Assembly (NCBI GenBank): GCA_037176845.1
Contig: JAYKXP010000258.1
Span: 1 to 44,460, forward strand
From: Paramarasmius palmivorus
Lineage: Eukaryota; Basidiomycota; Agaricomycetes; Agaricales; Marasmiaceae
DNA length: 44,460 nucleotides
Direction of reading: 5' to 3'
The notes under the pieces are model-generated. The model ran no database searches. It was not told where the DNA came from and was given only the letters and a program-made list of their open reading frames with translations. Of the stretch, positions 11,045 through 21,316 are shown piece after piece (position 1 is the stretch's first letter; every line of letters begins with the position of its first letter). Position numbers and translations under genes: made by a program.

Positions 11045-12761
11045 GAAATTCACGATCAAAGCTCGGCTTCCATAGTAGCCGCTGACAGAGAGCTTGATAA
11101 TCTGCTTCTGCACGCTCTTCATATTGCAGAGAACCCCTCGACTGAGACCGAATCACCTCTCACAACGCCTCCCGACACACCACCATCTACACCCCCTAAT
11201 TCACCGTCACTCTATACATCCGCACCGTTTACCGACAGCGCAGATCCAACAACGCTGCTGCTCCAACTAGACGAAGTACCTGCGCGCCAACCACATCACT
11301 ATCCTCACGATTCTATATTCAGTGAGGATCCCACTTCGTGGCCCTCGTCAGCCCACAGCACACCTCCTGACGACCACGCCTCTCGTCATAAGCAGCCACA
11401 ACGTAGCCGACGTGTTAACAAGACTCGCGATAAACTACGAAGCAAGCTCAATAGGCAAGCCAAGCGTTCGATGAAGTCAAAGACACTGTGCCGAGACTTC
11501 CAGACCATCAAATCCCATCAAGTACACGCAACCGTCATCACCCAAGCACAGGTCATGGAACCACAGTTCCAGGATCACCATCTCCCTCGCGGCACTACAG
11601 GCTATCTCGGTGTCGAACGTGAACTTCCACCGAGGCGGGAGTATACCTACGAAGAACTTGTTGGTCCCAAGTTCAGGTTCCGAGTGCATCGTCACAGCCC
11701 TTCGTGAGTACATCGTCCGTACCTTGTGGCCATACTCTCATTCTTGTGCAGTAACACATGTCCTCTACTCCATGCTCCGTCTCAGTCGGTCATCGGGTTA
11801 GTGGTTCCTGGACCCCGGAACGATCCCACATGGTCGCAGAACATTCAAGATATCAATTCAGCAATCGAACGTCTGCGCTCTCAATGCGTTTTCAAGGCAC
11901 CACGACTTACTGTGCGTCAACGACGCTTAGCCCGAATGTCACTAGGAGGACCCCACGTATTGGATCCTCGTCGTGGTCGTTTTGACCATCTTAGTTGTGG
12001 GATATCCTTTGGTAATGGGCAAAAGGTGAAACTCTTCATGCCGTTCGATTCTCGTTGTTGAGCTGTTCTTCGACAGATACCCCGTGTCATGGCACAAGAT
12101 CCCAAGAATGCCATTGTTCTCGAAGCGATTCGAACAATGAAAGCATTCCAACGGCTGGCCGGGTTTATTTCCGGTACGTAAATCAGTTTTGTCAACCAAA
12201 ATAACCCTGACCCGACGAACAGTGGTGTTCCTCTCATGGGCCCCCAAGCTCTTTCTCTATTACGCCGAGATAACAGCGTCTCTTTTAGCTCGATACCCCA
12301 ACCTATACCTGCCATTTGAGAGGTGTATTTTTGCGGCATTCACAATCAACTTCGGCCCGACTACGGTTTGTTATCCGCACCGCGACATCAAGAACCTCGC
12401 CTTTGGTTGGTGTGCGATCACCGCACTTGGCAACTATGATTGGACTAAAGGGGGACACCTCGTGCTATGGGATCTCAAGCTCATCATTGAATTTCCACCT
12501 GGAACCACGATATTCATACCTTCTGCATTGGTTTGTCATCTAAACACTAAAGTGGCACCCAACGAACGCCGATATTCCTTTGCCATGTACAGTGCCGGCG
12601 GACTTTTTAGATGGGTGGAACACGGGTATCAAGCTGAACAGTTGTACAGGAAAACGGTATCTGCTGCTCGCGCGGCGGCTGATGGTGCAGCACGTTGGGT
12701 TTCGGGTTTTGCCATGTTCTCGACCTTGGAGGAGTTGAAAAACAGAGCTTGGAGTGTGTAG
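11045..12761 (+). CDS. TET/JBP-family 2OG-Fe(II) dioxygenase carried by the KDZ element
   Basis: Exons are 11045 (or 11471)-11703, 11752-12025, 12077-12173 and 12223-12761. From the ATG at 11471 they give 380 aa without a break. Upstream, the frame stays open for 142 codons without any ATG, so a short 5' exon is probably missing from this model. The N-terminal part is Pro/Thr-rich, then basic. The catalytic core has the HxD motif in YPHRDIKN (H254, D256), GGHLVLWDLKLIIEFPPGTT, the distal His (H307, in VCHLNT) and Arg in NERRYSF (R317/R318), followed by SAGGLFRWVEHG. The family oxidises 5-methylpyrimidines in nucleic acids using Fe(II) and 2-oxoglutarate. All iron and cosubstrate ligands are present, so activity is expected. 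Confidence 0.92.
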
Positions 12762-12871
12762 ATGTTATGTTGTCAAATGCAAATCAAATTCCTATCGCTT
12801 CCGATTCAGTTGTGATGGAAGATATTTTACGGCCTCCGATCGTATCAGATAGCTCGTCTCTGTGAACTACC

Positions 12872-13570
12872 ATGGTCACTGACTCCTGCAGCAACGATGT
12901 TGCCGCTCAATCCCCTGAAGACTCTACAGAAGTCGATGCGACATCTGACGGGCGATCTACTGCAAGTAATACTGAAACGGCCACACCGGAAGAACCTATA
13001 ATCCCTGCGCCTCCTATACTCGCGGAACAAATGGGCACTTTCATCGGAAAACGAGTTCGCTTGGTCGGGCGTATTCTCTCGGTAAGTGTAGATAATCTTT
13101 TCCGTGGTCTTGATACTCATTCCAGGATGTACATTATTAGGTCAATGCAGTTGCTCACGACGCTTTGATGAAGTCCTGTGATGGTTCACAAGTCAAAATC
13201 ACATTCCAGGACGTGCGTGGTAACTCTTATTGAGTCTGGACTGTCACACGTTCTAAACACAACTTGGCAGGAATTTGAACCTTCGTTTGCCTTTGGTGAG
13301 GTCGTCGGCACAGTAATCGACGCGGCATCCATTGCCATGGACTACTTTGCACCAGCTGGCCTGTGGCTTGGTACGTTAAGTTCCTATCATACTCTGTATT
13401 GTGCGTCGAGTTGACTCTCCTAATCAGACATGAAAACCGTTGAACAGACGATTCGTATAATTCACGATGCCCGGTTCCGTGAGGTTTTCTTTCCCGATGT
13501 CAGCAATGTGGTCACTCGGGATCGAACGGTTTTTTTATATCCGAAGCGCAAAGAAGAGCCCGAGTTGTGA
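12872..13570 (+). CDS. RPA3 (Rfa3/RPA14)-like OB-fold protein, 4 exons, 174 aa
   Basis: Exons 12872-13081, 13141-13212, 13271-13370 and 13428-13570 join in frame (525 nt). After a disordered N-terminus of about 50 residues come FIGKRVRLVGRIL, a GSQVKITFQD strand, FGEVVGTVIDAASI and a final helix VEQTIRIIHDARFREVFFP. This order (xFIGKxVRLVGR, VEVVGxV, IRIIHD) follows the small RPA subunit, which folds as an OB domain with a C-terminal trimerisation helix. Length suits the family plus an extension. It lies 110 bp after the TET/JBP gene, same strand. Role on the element is unknown; single-strand DNA handling or tethering host RPA are guesses. A host housekeeping gene trapped here is less likely because it sits well inside the element. 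Confidence 0.7.
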
Positions 13571-13615
13571 GATATAGAATGTATGTACATAGCGATATGT
13601 ATTTCAAAGAACAAT

Positions 13616-14421
13616 CTAGTCTGGAATGGGCACTAGACCGTCGATCCAGTCCTTCGTCTCTGTATGTTGAAAGGACAGTCGCTTCTCTGCATATGCTTGC
13701 TCGAGGTCGTCATCGGGATCCATGAATTTATATTGCATATCCTCTAGGCATCGAATTATCCAACGAAGTCTTTGGGAAAACTTGTTTGCCCTTCGGTAGT
13801 GCTCCGTGACCCCGTTGCTCTGAAGTATACGATTCGCAAAGACATCGGCACCACGTAGAAGGGCGTTGATTGCGGTGGTGGCATTCTCGACGGGACAGAG
13901 TTGTGGGGTCGACTTCGGGGCGCGGCAAGCCTTGGCGTAGTCGTTATAGACAGTCTCGAGATACTGACTGGGTTTGGACTTGGTTATACGAATGAGAGAG
14001 TGGTTCAGGAGCTTGATTCTCGAAAGTGGATCGCTAATGGTTGACGCTTGAGCTCCAGAAAATTATTATAGAAACGCGGAAACGCACCAATTATCCACTG
14101 GTCCACGCAAGTCCATCTGGTCGTCTTCCCACTTTTTTATGCGCTTTCTCCTCATTCGTTCAATGCTGAAAGACCCGAAACGATGAGCTTCAGGAATTAG
14201 AACAACTTGGTTGACGCACAACTCTACGTCGTCTTGTCGACGAAGTTCATCTCATTCGGCCTGTTTTTTGGCCAAGATTTTGGAACGATTCCTGTAAATA
14301 TAATGATATCTAACTTCTGGGGAACCTAACAAGAGGCTTACTTCTGGTAGTATTTGGCAGACTTTGCTCGATTAGCAATCTTTATGGCGTCCTTACTGGT
14401 GTGAAGTTTGCGGCGAGGCAT
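13616..14421 (-). pseudogene. Small basic protein gene with one in-frame TGA
   Basis: Exons 14421-14342, 14291-14088 and 14033-13616 join into 234 codons with good GT-AG introns. The only defect is TGA at 14254-14252 (codon 40). The N-terminus is a basic region of the type RAKSAKYYQKNRSKILAKKQ, similar to the start of many small agaricomycete proteins and to the gene at 33269 in this window. The C-terminal part is helical (HYRRANKFSQRLRWIIRCLEDM). The TGA lies in GAATGAGATG; CGA at a CpG mutated by C-to-T would explain it. Function unknown; the basic stretch suggests nucleic-acid binding. Everything downstream remains in frame, so loss is recent, or the base is a sequencing or editing matter. 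Confidence 0.65.
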
Positions 14422-14914
14422 TGAGTGAGGAAAGGAGTGTCAAGACGCGTGAGCCTTAGGCGCTATAAAACAATGTGAATTCAATGACAATAGACCCAAT
14501 TTTCTTACCAATTCATTTTGCTTTCGTACAACCCGGAATTTGAGTATACAGCACAGGTAGCTATCTAGATCATATCTCCAAAGTATCTAACACTCTAGTG
14601 TAATATAGAACCCGCAAGACCGTCGCGAATCTTGGTCCCTTCTGCCTAAGCGCCCGACCTCAGCTGTTTCTTTCAATTGCTACGGCATTACCAGTATCAC
14701 AAATCCGGTTTCACAATTATAACTAGATTTGACTAGGTTGATCTAGGATAAAAAACGACCTCTGTTTATTTGGGGAATACTAGTTTCACTGTCGACGAGT
14801 CGTTGTTTTATTCACCGATTATCCGGCAAGTTCACGCAATGGTTATGAGTACTCGTCACGATACAAAAGTGAGTTGAATTTCTTTCCGATACAACGATTT
14901 ACTGGACATATGTT
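14422..14914. other. Intergenic region between two minus-strand cargo genes
   Basis: No supported gene lies here. The segment is A/T-rich and should hold the promoter of the basic-protein gene and the 3' end of the hybrid-binding-like gene. Short open stretches have no family motifs. No CATTGCAA box was found. Confidence 0.5.
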
Positions 14915-15926
14915 CTAACCACGATAACTAGTCTCGTAAACGTCACCGTCTCCACCTCGAATGTTCACCCATTGTTCAATCGCGAGGCTTTCGTCGGGCG
15001 CGAGAAACATCGCAATCTTGCCTCGCGCCTCGAGCGCAGCGAAAAAGGCCTCACGCCTAGATAAACGATTGTCAATAAACAGTCACTTTATGGGATGGCT
15101 ACACTTACAATCCATCAAAACGTTCAACGATAGAGGTATCGTCCCCGTTGACGACGTAAAGGCTGAACGTGGGGTCCGGAAAAGGTAGAGGTACACCATT
15201 GGCCTTCTTTGACGGACCAGAAGCCCGAGAGGTCGAAGTCGAGGCCGATGGGGACAAGGGTGAGTCCCTAGGGCGAATGAAACGGGTCGTCCTTGGTGTA
15301 CGCGGGGCTGTCAAGGTCGATGGTTCTGCTAGTGGTGAGGTGCGGTCGGAAACAGAGACCAATTCAGGAACCTTGGTTGCAAGGCTAGGGTGAAGCAACA
15401 AAAGCTCCCGCATAACAAGCAACGACTTGGTATATGAGGCCGAGTTGTTGACCTGCTTGACGTACGACGCATCCCTCGCACGATTATGCTCGCTGCATCT
15501 GGAGTGTACTTGTGGGCAACGTTCCTTCCAGAATTCACGAGCCTCGTCGAGCGTATGAAACCCCTTGGTAAAAACATTGTTCTTCTTCATGTCCTCGACG
15601 GCGACCTGTCGCTCGATATCCCTATGAGCGACGTTAGATAGGTCAAAGAAAAGTAAAAAAAAAAAGACTCACCCAAAGTGACGATAGATACCCTCACGGA
15701 ATCGAGTTTGTCGAACGTCCTGACGAGCCTCCATGAAGACGTAGTAGTTGTGGTTCGGCTTCTGAGTGATACTCTTGAAGGGCAGGGTGTGGACTTCGAA
15801 AAGGATTGGGGTACAAGCCCAGGTGTCACGAGCAGGCAGAACAGGATAAATAAGGGTGGAGGCCTCACAGAGCTGGTCAATATCCCAGTCTTGCCTGTCG
15901 GTAGCGAATTCGTTGCTGATGAGCAT
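14915..15926 (-). CDS. RNase H1 N-terminal (hybrid-binding)-like protein, 3 exons, 302 aa
   Basis: Exons 15926-15673, 15621-15109 and 15056-14915 join in frame (909 nt). A WDID motif opens the conserved N-terminus. At about residues 60-130 comes YYVFMEARQD, then GIYRHFGDIERQV and FTKGFHTLDEAREFW. That order matches the RNase H1 N-terminal/viroplasmin fold (YxV, GIYxxWxE, FKxFxTxxEAxxF), which binds RNA:DNA hybrids or dsRNA. A Ser/Pro/Thr-rich linker follows, then a second, weaker copy (SLYVVNGDD, ERFDGLREAFF, FLAPDESLAIEQW). No RNase H catalytic domain is present. A paralogue with the same intron positions and phase lies at 34335. The earlier ATG at 16019 would add a hydrophobic leader; 15926 was chosen because the conserved region starts soon after it. 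Confidence 0.75.
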
Positions 15927-16250
15927 GATTAGGAGCGAAAGGAAAGGCTGAAAGAACTGAAGGACAAGTGTTGATGGGGGGAAAGGGTAAGAAAGAAAAG
16001 CCACGGTTAGGTGGCGCATGCTGATCTGATAACAACATCCGGTGATATCAACCGGGGCCCGGTCGCCGGTGTTCTGGATTTGGGGTTACTTCCCTTTGTT
16101 TCTCACTTCTGCCACCTACTGGATTCTTCATTCGACCACCAGCTAAACAGAGAGATCGGTGAGCATGTCAAAAATGATTCTCTTGGGTAGATCCAACTTA
16201 TCTGTGTTGACCTTAGCTCTATTAACAACACCTCCGAGTCGTAACTGAGC

Positions 16251-16523
16251 ATGTCGAGCGACGTCGAGAAGGATTCACAATACCTTGGTGAACGCCTGGA
16301 AGAAGTCGAGGGGTTGATTGACAAGCTCATGGATGATCGTCAACGCCTCCGAAAGATGTTGAGAGGAGAAGCGGACAAAACAGGATCGTCATCAGCAAAC
16401 ACTGGGGGACAGGAGAATTCGCAACGTAACCGCCTGGCGCACTCGGAGAATCTGCTCGACATGTTGTTGGATGTTCGTCACTATATCAGAAAAACTTTGA
16501 GGGAACGAGAGACTCAATGGTAA
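16251..16523 (+). CDS. 90-aa protein made of two related helical repeats
   Basis: A single-exon frame encodes 90 residues. Two stretches of about 30 residues share the pattern RL-x3-E-x-LxDxL[ML]DxRxx[IL]RKxLR: one starts at ERLEEVEGLIDKL, the other at NRLAHSENLLDML. Both look like amphipathic, coiled-coil-forming helices and are separated by a Gly/Ser-rich linker. No family is recognised. It lies between the hybrid-binding-like gene (opposite strand) and the HMG-like gene (same strand). The internal duplication argues that the frame is genuinely coding. It may act as a dimerisation partner of another cargo protein, which is speculation. Confidence 0.5.
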   Translation: MSSDVEKDSQYLGERLEEVEGLIDKLMDDRQRLRKMLRGEADKTGSSSANTGGQENSQRNRLAHSENLLDMLLDVRHYIRKTLRERETQW

Positions 16524-17053
16524 GATAATGCTACTGTGCTATGAATTCATAGGACTCACATTTAGATAGCGCCCAAACCACGACAGTTGTAAATGAAGAG
16601 CCAAGTTTTTGAAGTCAATCTGAAAGGATGAATAGGTACACATGATTATCAGGTAGGCATACCGAGCGAACGCGCTGACGATTGATATCAGGAAATTCGA
16701 ATTTCATCACGGAACTTGGTACTTCGACAGCTTTCGTTGCAGGTGGATATTGAGTACTTGGTGGTGGTAGTTTATAGGTCGTTCACTTACATGCCATAGG
16801 ACACCACAAAATTGTATGTTACTTGTTATTTGGACTGTGACTAGTCCTTTCGTTCGCTCGACGTTCCGAGACTTGATTTCAAAATCCGGCCTACCACAAT
16901 CCCTTGGTCAGGAGTAACTATCTGGCAGATTGATGCCACCCGATGGTTGCCCGATGGCTTGAAATTTGCACGTGGCGCCATTGCAAGGTCCAGGACCAAA
17001 AGAAATTGTCATATCCTGGTGCACGTAGTTTTGCAGTCCTACGCACCTCTATC
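16524..17053 (+). promoter_or_regulatory. Region upstream of the HMG-like gene, with one CATTGCAA box
   Basis: No supported gene lies here. A single CCATTGCAAGGTCC at 16978-16991 repeats the core of the element's terminal boxes, 76 bp or less before the ATG at 17054. If the transposase binds the boxes at the tips, it could also bind here and regulate this promoter. That is inference from position and identity only. Confidence 0.5.
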
Positions 17054-20000
17054 ATGTCGCTCGAAGCCATTTCCAGGCCCGAAACCGGACCCCACGAAGA
17101 CCTCACCTCAGTTCCGGCGACTGGGCAATCTCCCTCGCCCCCTTCGTCCTCTTCCCCGGAACCAGCTGCGACGGTCACCGTTCATGACGATTCGTCTACT
17201 ACTCCTGTGTCAAGTGAATCGTCTGTAACACACGGAGTCGCAGATGATTCCCCCATATCCACAACGGACCCACCAAATTCAACTAATTCAACTACGCTGC
17301 CACCAGCGAACCTTACCAGTTCACCAGGAACCTCGTCAGAGGCCCAAACGATCTCCCAAAAGGCAGCCGGCGCCTCGAAAGAGGTTGACGAATTGCCTAC
17401 TTCAGCCTCCTCCTCTCCAAATATCGTTCCCAACTCGTCTGAAGCGAATGTCGCCGCGGACTCCTCGACTTCCCCTGTGGTGCCATCGTTGGATTCAAGT
17501 GGACCTTCATCACCCAAGTCGCTCGTCCCAAAGAGCGCGCAGACATCGTCTCCTGGCAAGAAGGGAAAGAAAAAACGAGTTGGTCCACCTGGCAACTTCG
17601 ATGGACCACGCGAAGAATTCCTTCAGGAGAAGCTCAAAGTCTACAAAAAAATTCCGAAGTGCAGCAAAGCTCGAACAATTTTTTTTCGCGAGACCTACGT
17701 CGAGTTCATCGAGAAATTTCCTCCCGAAAAATATCCCATCCCTGGATATAAGCAGCCACCACCTTTACCGGAGAAGACTGAGGCGGATATTCTGGCGATG
17801 ACTGCAGATGAAAGGAAGACGTGGAAGCGAAAGGTGCGGCTGAGGAGTCGTAATGAGGATGATCGCCTCCGAGACGTGAGTACTTCGACCATTCTTCGAG
17901 AAAAATGCTAATATTGAGTTTTTAGATGATGACATCGTGGTTCCAATGGCATGGCGGAGACGTTCGGGGTACTGGGAAGGTGTCGGTAGGGAAGTTTTTG
18001 GCATCCGTCAAGACCAAAGAGAAAGCGCCAAAGAAACCGTCACTGGCGCAGGCCCTGATCAAGCATCCTCAACATCGTTTGAATGTTATAGAGAAATCGG
18101 AGGAGACGGATTCCACCAATCGTCTGGTATCTAGGAATAAGGCCGCTCAGGACGTCTTGAAAGAAATGCCAGAGGAAGAAAAGACGGCACTGGCTCAAGA
18201 ACTCAACGCAAAACACCAGAAGCGAATGGCGGAGTGGAAAGCATCTCAGCAGGCGGGTGACGAAGACGAGAAACTGCAGTAAGCATGGCATGATAGCCGT
18301 TTGATTTGACAGTTCATTTTCTGACCAGTTTACTGTTTTAGGTATCAAAGAAGCATAGGTCGAATCGTGCAACCGTTACTCGACGAGCTCCAGGTTCGCA
18401 CAGGCCTCAATTTTGCGCTCCTTGCGGGTGTCGACGCCGACGGAAAGGGGCATTTCGATTCTGCAATGTACGTTTCATTCTAGTGTGGTTGGTCACTGGT
18501 GCTGACAGTCCTTGTAGTTACAGTTCCCAGCCAGAGGGGACCAAGAAGTTGTTGGAGTTTTGTCCTGAAAAACTCGAAGACTTCATGGGTTTTTACTACC
18601 TTTGGCTTCACCATCTTGCTCAGTCCCAAGCGACTGAAACGACCGTGGAATCTCAGCTTGATTCAGTGCGAGGACCGAGTACCGACGGCCGAAAGGTCCA
18701 GAAAGGGAAGTCCCAGAAAGGAAAAAAGGCACGAGGCAGACGTGAGGCTGTGACTGATGAGTCAGAGACCGAGTCCAACGACGAAACCCCCAGCGAAGAC
18801 AGCACAAGCAGCGGGCCTGAAGACGACCTTCCGAAGGACGGGAAGGATATGCAGGGCATGGTTGAGGATGGAGAGTGTGAGGATGAGGATGGGGATGGGG
18901 ATGAGGATGAGGATGAAGAGGGAGAGGAGTCGGTGAAACCTTCGTCATCAACCAAAGGGTTGAAGCTGTCGCAATACGAGCAGGAAAGGGCCGAAAACAT
19001 CGCCAGAAACAAGATGTTACTGAAGAACCTCGGTCTCGACAAGCCCTTTATCGAAAGCAAGCAGAAACGAGGGAAGAAAGCGCAGAAAACTGCAAAGCGT
19101 GCAGTGCAGCCGGAGCGATTGAGACGTTCAACAAGGAAGAGAACGGAAGTTGCGACTGTAAGTAATATGTCCAGATTTAACTTGATAAAAATTGAAAAAT
19201 CTTGTAGTACGCAGAAACGGCACCCCAAACAGAAGATCTACCTGATACAAACCCAAACCCCGACTCCGAAGTTCCAGATAAAGCTCAGACCCTTCTTGAT
19301 GCGCGTACCAGGTTCATGAATACCGGCATGGAGACTCGCGAATTTGTCGAGTTGATTGAGAAGACCTTGCCTCGGGACTCTGTGGAGTTTCAAGAGTGGG
19401 TACAACATACATCGGTACTCGGCGAGTGGCTTGTAACTGGAGATGGAGATTGTCCGATGGTGAGCTAATGTCCAAATTGTGGCCTGACTGATTACTTACG
19501 TGGTTTCTACTCTAGGAACCGAGCACCAGTTCTGCAATCTATCAAAACCTAAGGTCTAACAAGGTTTCTCCCACACTTTCTCCCATTCACGGCACCCAAA
19601 CATCGCCTACCAACCCCAGCGCAGACGACGGCAATGCCCCAGAAGATTGTCGGCCCTCGGAGCCAGCTCTTGCGTCCGTGCCCGTAACGGTAACGGTGAC
19701 GACCCAAGCCACGGATGTCGATATGACACAAGACCTACAGCGCCCAGTGGCGAGTGCGGAGGCTCTCATATCAACCCCAGAAACTCCATCCTCGATCCAG
19801 ACAGCAGTTTCTTCATGCAAACCGATTGGCGACACTGCGAATGACACAGCCGATATGTTGTCAACACCATTGGCAGGTGGTGCCGATTCCACGGCCATGG
19901 ACATGATGCCGGCGCTCAATTCTCCAATGCCATCTACTCACATGGGCGCAAAGGATTTGAACACGGGCGAGGCTGGATCTCCTGCGGTGGATGAGTTAGG

Positions 20001-20835
20001 CGTAACTCGTCATGTTAGCGCTCGGTCGTCGACCGTGGTCGAAGCCTACGAAAGGGTCACAATCAGGAAAATGAGGAAGTATGCGCCCGCGGGTGCATCC
20101 TCATCACTCATCACCGACATGATAACTTACCTGCGAACGGATCTCGGCCCCGAGTATCCTGCTCGACCAGAGGAATGGGATTCAGTGGTTTACCTTTGGG
20201 CAGATCTGCAAGAGACGTATGCGAAGTTAGATTACAAGGCTGGGGTGAGCTAAACCTGAAATGTGTTGACTGCTACTGACAATGTCCTTTCTTTAGCGGC
20301 TACCTACTGCAACTAGGCCAGATGCCTTGACCTGGTGGATGAGACAGGGACGCTTGCGAGGCAACGGCTCTCCTCCACCAAGCTGCGTGTTAGAGAAAAT
20401 CCGCTTGGAATTTTGGGTCTGGTGGTCAGATATCAACCCAGAATCACGGGGGCGATGTGACGGCTATGTCTTACCCGATCTAGAAGACGATTTCGAGGAC
20501 ATGCACAAGAGGTCACCAGGAAAGGACGGGATTGTACTCGTTTTGGTGCTTTTGCGGTGGTGGTTTGATCTATCCGGTGAGAAGGATGAACACGGGATGT
20601 GCATGGAAGCCCTCAAGAGCGTTGGGTGTACCATGGAGAAGTTACTCAAGGATTTGTGAGTGTATCTTCTGAGGTGTTATGGATGTTTTCTTACAATTAC
20701 ATCTATAGATGCAGCTCAGCGGTGTCAGACTCAGACGAGGATGAGGAAAGCGGCGCAGAGCAAGTCTCACAGGCTAAGAGACGTAAGCCAGGGAAGGGGA
20801 GAAGGACACAAGTGAAGAAGCCCCGTCATGCGTAG
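17054..20835 (+). CDS. HMG-like KDZ-associated protein, 8 exons, 1135 aa
   Basis: Exons 17054-17875, 17926-18278, 18342-18467, 18518-19157, 19208-19459, 19516-20244, 20297-20655 and 20709-20835 join without a break (3408 nt). About 170 Ser/Thr/Pro-rich residues come first, then a basic patch GKKGKKKRVGPPG. An HMG-like helical region follows (SLAQALIKHP, RNKAAQDVLKEMPEEEKTAL, KHQKRMAEW). Next are a globular segment (ELQVRTGLNFALLAG...FDSAM), an acidic Glu/Asp run, the motif ERAENIARNKMLLKNLGL, another linker, and a Trp-rich C-terminal domain (LTWWMRQGR, LEFWVWWSD, VLLRWWFDL) ending in basic residues. Divergent HMG proteins of this organisation are known KDZ companions, thought to be DNA-binding. 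Family assignment rests on recalled architecture; no search was made. Confidence 0.85.
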
Positions 20836-20846
20836 TTCATATACCG

Positions 20847-20895
20847 TGGACATTGCAATGTCCAACCGGGGGCCTTTGTCGGGAACATTGCAATG
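20847..20895. repeat. Right inner CATTGCAATG box pair with an 18-bp perfect palindrome
   Basis: CATTGCAATG occurs at 20851 and 20886, 35 bp apart. The first is the centre of an 18-bp perfect palindrome, TGGACATTGCAATGTCCA (20847-20864), beginning 11 bases after the HMG-like stop codon. The pair mirrors the inner pair at 6914-6956 on the other edge of the coding core. Confidence 0.85.
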
Positions 20896-21316
20896 CGCAA
20901 ATGTTTGAAGACTTGTATTTATCTTAGTAGAGATCACGTGTTACCTAGAGTTTTAACAGCAAGTCAGCGCTGAGAGTATATCCCATGAATGGAACGATTT
21001 AGGTGCTGGAAAGTGGTGCCGTCATATGTCATACAATGATCTCTGTGTGTGAGGACTTGGTAGGAATGTTTAACTAGTTATAAGGACCCAATAAAGGGTT
21101 AACAGGACTTGGTAATGTGCTAAGGAAGCCGCTAAGTGTTTTATATGGATTAGCAGGACTCGGTAATAGGTTAGCGGGACATGATAGTGAATTTACAAAG
21201 CCACTTAGCATGTTATGTGGGTTAGCAGAACCTTGTAATAGGTTAGCAGGACCTGGTAATAGGTTAGCAGGGGGTTATCCGGTTTTTATTTTCCCTAAAT
21301 AACATCCTAAAATTCC
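20896..21316. repeat. Right subterminal region with degenerate GGTTAGCAGGAC repeats
   Basis: Units close to GGTTAGCAGGACCTGGTAAT start near 21098, 21147, 21169, 21219, 21241 and 21262. Two larger blocks of about 72 bp, each holding an A-[AG]-AGCC-CTTAG-like segment plus two units, are visible from 21122. No counterpart exists in the left subterminal region, so the element's ends are asymmetric. There is no coding sequence. Confidence 0.7.

Noticed and set aside
17182..19228. Several minus-strand frames (up to 191 codons) opposite the HMG-like gene
   Set aside because: Shadows of a well-supported eight-exon gene; their low-complexity composition mirrors the Ser/Thr/Pro and acidic tracts on the other strand.
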